DNA of 64,000 nucleotides from Ianthella basta. Its lineage: Eukaryota; Porifera; Demospongiae; Verongiida; Ianthellidae. The position numbers and the translations under genes were made by a program. Under the pieces are notes generated by a model that was not told where the DNA came from, ran no database searches, and worked only from the letters and a program-made list of their open reading frames with translations. The DNA is taken from assembly GCA_964019415.1 (NCBI GenBank), contig OZ025881.1, positions 3,490,265-3,554,264 of the forward strand, written 5' to 3'. The number at the start of each line of letters is the position of its first letter. The first letter of the stretch is position 1. Positions 11,601-26,600 of this stretch are shown piece after piece.

Positions 11601-11849
11601 GGCCCATACAACCAAGGGGATAATGCATAGCTCACAGTAATGAAGTACTCATATGTGTATCTTATTATAATGCACTTAACACAAAGTGTTCAGGAATTAC
11701 TGGTAGGGAGATTCATGAATTTCAGTAAATGGTTGGCTAGCTAATCACTGGTATTATGTGTTATGCCAAACCAGCATGCCATGAACTAGTGTTATATAGC
11801 AAGGCTGTGGGGCAGTTGGTCTGTTCTATATATGTAATTGCACCATTTG
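8625..11849. other. Noncoding part of copy A
   Basis: More than 3 kb without a recognisable gene. Many blocks match copy B (about 17.7-19.2 kb), including around 8690-8830, 9130-9560 and 11040-11440. Copy A holds extra stretches absent from B, such as about 9600-10800. Frames here are short and look incidental. Confidence 0.6.
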
Positions 11850-11960
11850 CACCAAAGTGTACCGTGCCAGTGAGTGGATGGATAGGTTCAGCCAATGCAA
11901 AGCAGTCAGTGGTGAGCAGTCAGTGGTGATGTCCAAAACTTTCTCTACCTCTTGGTTCAA
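11850..11960 (-). pseudogene. Relic Ig exon (copy A)
   Basis: The + strand 'ttgcaccaaagtgtaccgtg ...' runs parallel to the Ig exon at 13393-13725 ('ttgcaccaataaagtaccatg...'). It keeps the Trp-Tyr strand region and the Cys block but has lost frame and splice sites. The same relic is at about 19280-19390 in copy B, so it predates the segmental duplication. Confidence 0.65.
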
Positions 11961-12175
11961 ATTCTAGGGCAACTGTTGAAAGCAGAACATCAGCATGTGG
12001 CCTGGAATCACATACGTACATAGTTAAATGGAAACAGAGCAAAATATGTCATTATCAATCGAACATTGAAAATACATAATTCACCTTATTGTACAGTATA
12101 TCATAATCCTTGGGATATTAACTATAAATTCATGCATAGTCAACTTGTACATTCAATTAAATCAGTAAGTAGTAC

Positions 12176-16131
<3,956 letters not shown>

Positions 16132-16960
16132 TACCACTTCAACATTTGAACAGACTTCAGAAATCAGTTGAGCTGTCACATCTCGGATCTGATCATTGAA
16201 GGCTTCCCTCAAGCAGCTGAAGGCATGGGTTGTGTTAAACTGTGCCCCGCGGGTACAGTGACTGGGGAGTCTGGTTGGCTCCCATCCGTAGCAGACATTT
16301 AGTGCATCTTGGAATGCTTGTCTGTGGAGGGAGAACCTGTGCTCCACGATTGGAAGGGCAGACAGGCAGATGCTTATTTTTCAGAGACCAGTACTAATGA
16401 TTTCTGAAGGGAAGCTGGGAGTGTTTGCTTCAGAGCGTTTGCTTCCTCCTGCTGTTTCTTCTTGTGATGCTTTCTGGTCTACTTTCTCAAGTGCATCTGC
16501 GTGGTGTTGGTGTTGTTGACTTGGTCTGGGGACATGATGCCTGCAGTGTGTTGGAGTGGGAGAAGGGACATAAGGTGCTGGGTGATGAGGAATGAGGCTT
16601 CGAACTGGTTGGCTGCCAAGACTGTGGGCATGGGAATACCCAGTCCACCATCTCGCACTGGAAGTGCAAGCACCACGGAAGCATGCATATCGATCAATTG
16701 CTAGAAGACAACTCTTCAAATTCAGTGTTACAGTCTTCTCTGGTCGAGTTACCTTTTCATTTCATTTGGACTCGCTACTCGAGGGAGGTCATCTTCTTTG
16801 ACAAACAGCCAGCTCTTCTCCGGATTTGAAAATATCCACAGTCAGGGCCCAATTCCTGAATGCTATCCCATTAGGTTCTTAGATGATTCAGTTGCCCACC
16901 CGCAGTCGCATCGTCTACAAACCAAAATTAACGGAATTTGGGAGTGTGCGGCTAACACGG
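16132..16960 (-). mobile_element. Retroelement polyprotein remnant at the duplication junction
   Basis: Minus-strand frames at 16719-16381 and 16347-16132 read, with frameshifts, 'RDGGLGIPMPTVLAANQF', 'AFQDALNVCYGWEPTRLPSHC' and 'FNDQIRDVTAQLISEVCS'. This order (GGLGIP block, 'RYGW..LPS.C.CG', 'NEIRD.TA.L..EVC') is familiar from the C-terminal part of reverse-transcriptase elements common in sponges and cnidarians. The frame is broken and no catalytic part remains. It joins the truncated FN3 exon of copy A at about 16131 and the CTCK-B upstream region at about 16961, so it sits exactly at the segmental duplication breakpoint. Confidence 0.72.
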
Positions 16961-17026
16961 TTTGAGGTTTACGTAAAAGCGCTCGATCTGTGCGAAAGGG
17001 AAGCATTACAAGTGATCGAGAGGAGA

Positions 17027-17401
17027 ATGAGAGTCGCTAAGACGTTCACAACAGCCTTCCTAGCAATCATTTTGCTGGTAACTCTGGATCGAGGGACAGG
17101 CCAGAACTCCTGTAAACAAGTCTTTGAGTTCGTACCCGTTACAATGCCTAAGAACAACAGTGATGTGACTTGCGTAGGATGGAGAGTGCACGGCAAGTGC
17201 GCTGGGACCTGTACCAGCTCTAGTATCTTTGCAATGAAAGAGGGAGGTGCTCACTGGTATCAGGACTGCAAATGCTGCCAACCTGTTGGGGGTCGCGCGA
17301 CTTTGTCCGCCAACTGGAATTTGAATTGCACAGACAATTCTACGATGTCTATCCACTTCCCCATTATTTATCCAAGTGGCTGTCAATGTACTAAATGCTA
17401 A
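17027..17401 (+). CDS. Secreted CTCK cystine-knot protein, copy B
   Basis: 124 aa, paralogue of 8056-8442. Signal peptide (MRVAKTFTTAFLAIILL...), then the same cysteine layout: C-A-G-T-C, CKCC and a terminal CQCTKC. The first about 85 residues are nearly identical to copy A. After the CKCC block the loop diverges sharply: 'GGRATLSANWNLNC' replaces the longer 'GDRALQLTVPTDWNMTLRC', and 'SIHFPIIYPSGC' replaces 'PVRFFVSPERC'. The cysteines are kept while the loop between them changes in length and sequence, suggesting selection or relaxed constraint on that surface. The frame is open upstream to 16883, but the ATG at 17027 matches the conserved start in copy A. It is convergent with the Ig gene, whose stop is at 19696. 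Confidence 0.8.
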   Translation: MRVAKTFTTAFLAIILLVTLDRGTGQNSCKQVFEFVPVTMPKNNSDVTCVGWRVHGKCAGTCTSSSIFAMKEGGAHWYQDCKCCQPVGGRATLSANWNLNCTDNSTMSIHFPIIYPSGCQCTKC

Positions 17402-19695
17402 CAACTCCCGCATCCTAGCTACTGCCATTGTATTCTTCTTTACTGCTATTACTTTTTACTCACACTGAAACTATATTGTAAACTGTACCATTCTCATATT
17501 TAAGCTAGCAACATATGGCTCAATTGATACAGTTTTATTGACTTTTTATGATAGATAGGAATTATTAAACTCTTGTCTTGAACAGTGCAGAGTTGTCTGA
17601 TACCGCAACTTTCCTCACTGGACAATCAAAGTGCTGGAAAGAGGTGCTGCTTAATTAATGCTGCAAGGTGAAATTATTGTGATATTTGCATGCACATGCA
17701 ATAAGTCATCTAGCTGTCATGATTGCATAATCACTACATATCTAGATACATACACTACATGCTCCCATGCACTAGTGTCACTGAATCACACCCATCATGC
17801 ATGTTAAGCTTGAGCAGTATAGCTTTGCTAAGCATAAGCACTGCATTCCCAGAGCTATTCCTGCACAAAGTGATCCTATATCTGTCATCATGCAGTATTC
17901 AACCGTATGGCAGTATATATTGTAACAGTATACTGACAATATGCTGTCATCATCTTCCGTGAAATATAAACTAGCCTTTTGAAATAGTACTTGCAAGGTT
18001 TACATTGCATGAACCATATATACTTGATGCTTCTGATATGCCTATGGCCAGATATGCCGACCCCTCTGCAATATGTCATGTGCCAGTGGCAGTGGTATTT
18101 ATATGCTTGCAACAGTAAATTCCATGGAGTCCAGTATCTGTCATTGCATGGAATATTATACTGCTATAGTGTCTTCAGCTGTTCCTGTTATTGAATCATG
18201 ACTTGTGCATTTTACTATGGTTTCTGCTTCAAGTGAAATTTAGATTAGTGGTCAGCTATCAGATTAATTGCCAGCCAATGGTTATGATGTCAGTGGTCAA
18301 CTGTACCACAAAAATTCCCATAGTCATATATAGAAGGATTCTCCCAGGAAGCCTACCTGAAAGTGAACTCTTATCACTGAGGAAGTGGTATACAAGTGAT
18401 AAACAGGCAGATAGTTGTCTACTGTGCAAGTCATCTGTATCCCTTTACTGTTATGGCAATGCAACTGTCTGAAATTTGAATACCACACACTGATGATTCA
18501 GAATAGGTGAATGGAGGACAGGGGAAGGAGGAAGAGGGGGGAGGCCGGCCGGAGCATGCTTCCAGACATCATGTGGATTTGTCTATAGCTGTTTACAGTA
18601 AGAACATTGGATACATCATTGCTGAATAGGGAACGATATCATACTATACTTGTGGCTGTGTACTGCCAATGTCCATTCAGCTGTATTTACAATGCACAAT
18701 GTGCATAACAAGGCGCACGCTGTATATTATAATCCATGTACAGTGGTAAAATGTGAGTAACATGCACCACTACATGACAAGTCTAATGTACACGTGTTGA
18801 CAAGTCAGGCTCACAGCTACCTGTAGGGTATTTAGCAGATGTTAACTACATGCTGTGTAAGGTGTACAGACTACATCTGAAATCACTCCATTACAGCTGC
18901 TGCGGTCGACACCTAGTGTACTGTACTTGTTATGCTGTGGTTGCTGTCTACATTATTAACCAATGAGCTACAATAGTGCAATGTTGTTGGCCATGTCTGG
19001 CCGGGAAGCATTGTCATGAGTGTGAAATAGACGCCACAATGAAGTGGTGGCATGTGGAATGTGAAGATTCACACAAATGATTTATTTAATCTGATTTCAT
19101 ACCTATCTTATTATAATGCACTTAACGCACAGTGTTCAGGAATTACTGGTAGGGAGATTCATGAATTTCAGTAAATGGTTGGCTAGCTAATCACTGGTAT
19201 ATGTGTTATGCCAAACCAGCATGTCATGAACTAGTGTTATATAGCAAGGCTGTGGGGCAGTTGGTCTGTTCTATGTAATTGTACCATTTGCACCAAAGAG
19301 TACCATGCCAGTGAGTGGATGGATAGGTTCAGCCAGTGCAAAGCAGTCAGTGGTGAGCAGTCAGTGGTGATGTCCAAAACTTTCTCTCTACCTCTTGGTT
19401 CAAATTCTAGGGCAACTGTTGAAAGCAGAGCGTCAGCAAGTGGCCTGGAATTATATACATACATAGTTATTGGAAACAGCATAAAGTATGTCATTATCAA
19501 TCAAACACTGAAAATACATAATTCATCCTATTGTATGGTATATCATAGTCCTTGAAATATTAACTATAAATTCATGCATAGTCAACTTGTACATTCAATT
19601 AAATCAATACAAAACTACTTTCCTATGCCTAAGTAACTGTACTTATATTATAGGATCGACTAATGCCTTCCTACTATATAGATTGTGTATTATAG
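17402..19695. other. Noncoding spacer between CTCK-B and the Ig gene end
   Basis: No further exon is recognised. Blocks match copy A noncoding DNA. A relic Ig exon sits at about 19280-19390. I looked here for a transmembrane or cytoplasmic exon of the Ig gene and found none. Confidence 0.55.
19280..19390 (-). pseudogene. Relic Ig exon (copy B)
   Basis: Resembles the middle of the Ig exon at 20862-21194: 'accatgccagtgagtggatg' here against 'accatgtcagtgagtggaga' there. Frame and splice sites are lost. It shows that another Ig cassette once lay downstream of the present last exon. Confidence 0.65.
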
Positions 19696-19946
19696 CTATT
19701 GAAACCTAGTTATCTTCAAAGTCATCTCATCAGAGACGTCAGTGGACTCAACTTCCACCTTGTAAATGGTAGTGCCTGAATCCATCAGGTATGAGTATTC
19801 ATCATTGTCACCAATTCTCTCAAAGAAAAAGGTTTTCAATGTCTGCCCAGCAGCCCCCCACACATCTAATATATTGTCCACACTGTTGCGTGCAATCTTG
19901 CTGTATTCAGCCACTTTCTCTACTGCTAATAGGTCCAAATGAGGAC
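19696..19946 (-). CDS. Ig gene exon 39: short C-terminal exon, unrecognised
   Basis: 251 nt: GPHLDLLAVEKVAEYSKIAR, then 'FFFERIGDNDEYSYLMDSG' and a stop after 'MTLKITRFQ'. About 83 residues, acidic, without a hydrophobic segment. In copy A the matching exon has a donor (TCAG|gtacta) where B reads TCAGgcacta, so the ancestral gene may have continued into further exons and B may have gained a new, earlier end. I do not recognise the domain. Confidence 0.65.
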
Positions 19947-20320
19947 CTGCACATAGCAACACACACACATGCACACATGTTATCCCTTCAACCAACTCCC
20001 CCCCACCCCACCCCCCCTCCCCCAACTGTATACACCAGTAGCCGACTTACCACTTTGACAGACAATACCAGTGTAGCCATTTCTACAAGTACAAGTGTAT
20101 GTGCCAGCAGGCTGTGAGCACGTACCACCATTCAGACAGGGACTGGTGGTGCAAGCGGGTATCACTGCAATTGTAAGATGGAGAAACAATGTCCATAAAT
20201 GTATGGGAAGTGAATTTCATATATGATTGTACTATCACACTCACACAGTGTACAAGTTGTACACTGTGTGAGTGTAAAATATTCTCACATTGAAGAGCAA
20301 GCTAATGCGTACATATGCGT

Positions 20321-20405
<85 letters not shown>

Positions 20406-20453
20406 GTGTGCGGTGTGCGTAGTATGGGTGTTTGTGTGGTGTGTGTGTGTGTG

Positions 20454-20505
<52 letters not shown>

Positions 20506-20519
20506 TGTGTGTGTGTGTG

Positions 20520-20604
<85 letters not shown>

Positions 20605-23600
20605 AGGGAAAGTACCAAACATATGAATCTGTTCAAACACACAAATAATCAAACGAGTTATGCTTTTATCATATTACAGACAGCTTGCTACCAGCTATGT
20701 AGCTCAAAGCAGGGATGGAACCTTTCCGAACTTCCAGCACTGTTTCAAGCTGGCATAAAGAGAACAAAGTATTCCACATGCTCTTGCACCACAGCCCACA
20801 GCATGCACAGCACAGTGCCTAGCACATTGCACCTACATCAACACTGTCTGCACTCACTCACCCTGCACATCCAGAGTGGCAAAGGCTGTCTCTGAACCAT
20901 GTCTGTTCTCAACAAGACACATGTATGTCCCCCTGTCTTCAAACTGGACATCTCTGATTACAAGCCTGCCATAGGTACTAGGGGTCATAGAATCAGTGAT
21001 TCGGTATGTTTCATTGTTCACGATCATTTTCTCTGTGCCATTGACAGACCCAATGGTTGTGTTGATACCATTTGCACCAATAAAGTACCATGTCAGTGAG
21101 TGGAGAGGCTCGGCCAGTGCAAAGCACTCAAAGATGATGTCCACGCCATTCACCACTTGTTGGTTGACAGGAGGTCTGATGATTCTAGGATGACCTGCAG
21201 TGAAGGGAGAGGTGATCGAACTATCATTAACTATTGCATTTTCTAATATCTTCTCGAGTTAACCTTCAATGAGCAGCAAAAGAGATGCAGAAGTGATCCC
21301 TGCTTCATTAGTGGCTGTCATTGAGTATGTGCCTTCAAAGTTATTGTTCAGACCGGAAAGGGTGAGGCTCAATCGATCATCACTAAACATCCCAGTGAGG
21401 CTGGAGAAACTGGTCATCGCAGAGTCAGTTGGTATGTTGAAGCTTGTTCCCTGTACATCCATAAATGTCCACTGAATGTTTCCAGGTAGGAGCTCTGGGG
21501 AGGCATCTGAGATCACAAATGCCAAAGTGACATTCATCAACTCCAAACCAACAATCTTTCCTTGGACAGCTTCCACCATGGGGGGAACTGAGGGAAGAGG
21601 AGTAACACAACATATAAGTGTGATGACAGCTCTGCACAGGTATAATGAATTCTTGTGGTGTGTGTAGTGTGGTTAGCCCTGTAGATCTGTATACACTACG
21701 TACATCTGGTGTGTTGCGTGGTGATAGTGTCTCCTGCAGTACCTTGTACAGTGAGTGTTGCACTGCTGTTGGGGGATGGTCCTACACCATTGCTGGCACT
21801 GCAAGTGTAGACTCCTTCATGGAATGCCCTCACTGCTGAGTCAATGGTCAGTACAGATGACACAGTGAAGTTGGCCCCAAGAGTGTCCTCTGTAGTGAAG
21901 TTGGCTGAGGGTCCTGTCCAGGAAATGGTTGGCACTGGGTTGCCCTGTGCAGTGCAGCTGAATGTAGCTGGGCTTGACTGGTTCACAGTCAGGTCCAGTG
22001 GAGGGTCTTGGATGAAGGGTTGGACTACATGGGGCAGGGGAATGAGGAGGGTGGTGCACAGAACTGGGAGATGGATGTAGTAGGGTTAATACAGCAATTT
22101 TGAGATTGCTAGCTGACCAAAAGAACATTGGAGGAGGTAGAGACATCAAATTCCGCATGCAATAGGACAGGGTAATAAACACCAAATACATGATGAAGGA
22201 TTAAGATGAAAGTAGAATCCAAGCATGCAGTGAAGTCTGGTAACAGCTTCTAGCTTAACATATTGCAAACACATACAGTACATAAGGGTACATAAAATAA
22301 CGAATGCAGTATTGAATGTACAGGTACCTCACAACTCACCGAGGTCCGTCATCTGCTCGATCTCCTCACTGCCTGCCCCAGTGCCAGCGTCAGACAGAGC
22401 TGTGACACTGACAGTGTAGTTGGTGGCAGGAGCCAGTCCTGGTACAGTGCACATGACACACTGGTCCTCTTGAGGACTCTGAGGACTCCACACAAGATGG
22501 AATTTGATTGCTGCATGCTCCACAGGTGAGAATACTCATCAGCAGAGTGAAGGAGTCACTGAAGGTAGGATCATAACTTCTTCTACCACTGAGGGATATC
22601 TGCAATGGAAGTACAACTTTAGCAGCAACTGTCTTGCATACATTTGAAGCAGAATGTGCACGTACACATGTATACAACAGAGTTCACAGCTCGAAGTGAG
22701 TCAAGCGAGGCATATTCCACACACACAGTCAGTTCAATACAACACATGTACTGTAGCAAACATACAGATGCTGTCTTTGGCACTTTAATTAACTGATAGG
22801 AGCTACTGTGTGAAGTGATACAGCATATGTACGTACATTTATACAGCAGCTGTGAATATACAGAAATGAAGTAAGGGTTGCAAACAGAACATATCTGATT
22901 GGATATGAAGTTGTAACAACTGTAGGGCGTAATTTGGTGTCCAATATGGCCTGAAGCTACATAGTCCGCACATAATAAAATAAGCTTGTGGAGTCGGATG
23001 TGATGACTAGTTGATGGTCACAGATCTGGGAGATGATGCATTGCTCTGTGTACTGCCACCAGTCAAGAATCACTTCAGAGTAAAATCGGAACACATGTAT
23101 TCTGTTGAGGTAAAGCATCTAATTGGCTTGTGCAATACCACATGACAGGGAAGCTCTCTACAACCAAGTAACCTCCATTTCCTCACCTGGTACTCAATGA
23201 TTACACCTCTGGGGATGCTGGGAGGATACCAGGAGACAATCAAAGAGTTAATTGTGACATCTGTTAGTGTTGGACAGAGTGGTGAGGACGCAGCTGGGAG
23301 TGGGATGGAAAGAATAGATCGATCAGACTGGACACACTGAGGTGTATAAAATTTATGGAGTTGAGGACGTGCTATAACACAGACTGATGTGGCATAGCAA
23401 ATTATTTATAAGTGGTGGAGTAAGAGAAGAGAGGAATAGGATATATAGAAAGATCTTTGTTTCTCCAGTCAATTTAAACTTAGGGTATACAGGACACTCT
23501 TGCCTTGCACACACTGCACTTATGTACAGCCCTCACATCTCAAAAGCATCATTTACATACAATACACACACCATAGGATTTTGCACTCTCTTGCACTCAC

Positions 23601-26600
23601 TGTCATTGAGTGTCCTCATTATGAAAGGCATGGAGAACTCCCCTTGTCCAGCACTGGTGTTCCCTGCCACAGAGATGTTGTACTCAGTGAATGGCACAAG
23701 ACCTGTCAGCAGGTGTGAGGTGTCATTGCTAAAGAGCTCTGCAGTGTCTATCTCACTGCCCGACTGTCTGATGACAGTGTAGCTAGTGATGACACCATTA
23801 CGGTCCTGGGCCAGGGGGTGGTCCCAGGTCACCAGCAAGGAGGTGGAGCTAGGAGAAATCACACTTAAATGCTGAGGGACACCAGGTACTGCACATTAAC
23901 AAATATGGAGAGAATGGTGAACAGAAATTGCAGCAAGACCAAACTAATATCTACAGTACCTACTAAGTGTAGGATATAATCCACTGATTAACTATCTATC
24001 AGGAACATAAATGCTAACAACTGCTTTCTTTAATCAGTATACGGTAGCTGCATTGATAGGAATGAAAATGTGATCATTTATTGTACTGTAACATTTGTAC
24101 TGTATATAAGAAGTCTTGGCTCACCATCATCCTCTGTAAGAACTGTGCACTCAAGATCTGGAGTGAAGGGACTGGTCCCAATCTGGTTGGTGGCTGCCAG
24201 TTGAATGCTGTACAGTACAGCTGACTGAAGCTTCACTGCCATGAGCGTTGTGGTGTCTGTGTCAGTGTAGTTTGTGGTGCTGCCCTCCAACATGCTTGGG
24301 TCATAGTCTGCTACTGCATCCACTGGCCTGTACACGATGGTATAGCTGGCAATGATGCCATTTGGTGGGTCAGGTGATGACCATGTAACTTCAAAGGTAG
24401 TAGATGACAAAGGCAAAGCAACACAGTTTCTGGGTGGGAAGTCCGGAGCTGTGCAAACACAGAAAGTATAATAAACAAGCAGTCAGAACAGTGATACCAT
24501 TTTCTAACAACATTGAAATATACATGTACACATATGCAGTAAATTATAGCAAGCAATGTAATTAAAAAAGAACTCTTCCACATGACTCACCAGCTGCCTC
24601 TGTCTGCACTGAAGGTGATGGCTGTGACATGTCACTCCTCCCAAGCTCATTGACAGCCTCCACAGTGTAGCTGTAGGCCACAGATGGGATCAGGTTCGAC
24701 ACAATGGCAGTGGTTGGATTGTCAGTCAGGGTGACACTGGGTACAGGGTCAGTTCTCCCTCCTCCCAGAGGTGGGTAGATCTGTGTCAGGGTGGGCTGAC
24801 GACTTGAGCTGAAGTAGATGATGTTCCGTGTGACAGGACGGTTCCCATCAAAGGATATCACCCAGGACAGCACCTGACTCCTCTGAGTGTTGTTGGTAAT
24901 AGTAACATTAACTGGAGCAACAGGTACCTCTGCGTACAGGGAGGAAGTAGGCCACGGAAGGTGAAAATGTGTACATACAGCACAATCAGGGCAAATCCAT
25001 CCATTTTTGCGAAACCACATAGCAATGTTTTGCATGCAACATTAATAATTGTGAAAGCTAAAGTTGCAGCATGCAATCACACATGTGTGAAATGGCAGGA
25101 CATGCAGAAGGATTGAAGGAACAGTTAGTCGGCACTTTATACTATGAAACCTGTCTAAGACAACCACCAGTGGGCCAGTTCTAATTGACCTTTATAGAGA
25201 GGTGGCTACCCTACTAGAAGTAGATTGCAATGTTTTAGTGCAATTTTTGGGACAGGAATTTAAGACTGGCTAATTTTAAAGAAGTGGCTGCCTAACACAG
25301 TGACCATCTTAAACAGGTTCCACTGTACTACTAGAGCATAGTTCATAGTACACTGTATAGCTCACCCAAAATGAAGACATGGATGCTGTCTGAAGTCTGA
25401 GTGTAGTTCTGAATGAAGAGTGCTCCAACCTCACAGATGTAGCTAGCTGTGTCTGTTCTCAACAGTGGAGGCACCAGTGTCAGCTCACTCACAGCGTCAA
25501 AGTACTCCAGACCCTCCTGAGGGATGGGCTGAAAGTTGCTATCCAGGATACTGCTGTATGGGTAGGTGTCTGTTGGGTCCTGCCTTCTGAATGTGGTGAT
25601 GATGATGTGGGAGCCATCTGGAGTGAGTAGAGTGCTGTCCTTCATCCACTGTATAGCAGAGAGGGGATAGCCTTGGAGGGAACAGTTCAGGGTGACATTG
25701 TCAGTACTGTTGATGATAATGTCCACTTGTGGAGAGGTTGACAGGAACATAGGAGGCACTGCAGGAGCAATCAGCAGCAGCATATCATCACTACTGCACC
25801 CACCACAGAACACAACATAGCACATTGCACCTAGGTTGAAGCTGGGTAAATCACTGGATATTATGCTGACCAGCCTACTACACCAGTGATGTTACAGGAG
25901 GGGAAGCGGGGGAAAGGCTGAGTTGCCATCAAATAGGGCTACGCCCCCCAGCCTCATGTAACACCACTGGTGTGGAAGGCTGGTCGGCATAATATCCTGG
26001 ACCAGTGATTTACCCAACTTCAACCTAGCCCATGCAGTGGCCAATTGCAGTGAGCTGCCTTCTCAACATTGCACCTACATCAACACTGTCTGCACTTACT
26101 CACCCTGCACAGCCAGAGTGGCTGAGGCTGTCTCTGAACCATGTCTGTTCTCAGCAAGGCACATGTATGTCCCCCTGTCTTCAAACTGGACATCTCTGAT
26201 TACAAGCCTGCCATAGGTACTAAGGGTCATAGAATCAGTGATTCGGTATGTTTCATTGTTCCCGATCATTTTCTCTGTGCCATTGACAGACCCAATGGTT
26301 GTGTTGATACCATTTACACCAATAAAGTACCATGTCAGTGAATGGAGAGGTTCGGCCAATGCCAAGCATTCAAAGGAGATGTCCACTTCATTCACCACTT
26401 GTTGGTTAACAGGATGTCTGATGATTCTAGGAGGTCCTGTGAAAGCAGACCATGAGCATGAGAGATATAAGATGAAGTGCACCATACACATGTAAGATTC
26501 ATATGTAGAGCTCCAAACTACAAATTTAGGTTCAAAATTCTTGCAATGACCTAGTACAATTGACATTAAAAAATTGCATCCTGCAGTAAGTATATCAGTG

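Larger units (their letters stand above)
16961..23803. repeat. Segmental duplication, copy B
   Basis: Collinear partner of 7981-16131. It contains the second CTCK gene and the intact 3' part of the Ig/FN3/EGF gene. Homology continues into the FN3 exon at 23601-23888, where copy A stops. Confidence 0.9.

Noticed and set aside
22518..22677. Frame reading ISLSGRRSYDPTFSDSFTLL as part of the last FN3
   Set aside because: Using the acceptor at 22600 puts the FN3 C-terminus out of frame; the acceptor at 22518 keeps frame and gives a sensible strand, so this piece was taken as intron.
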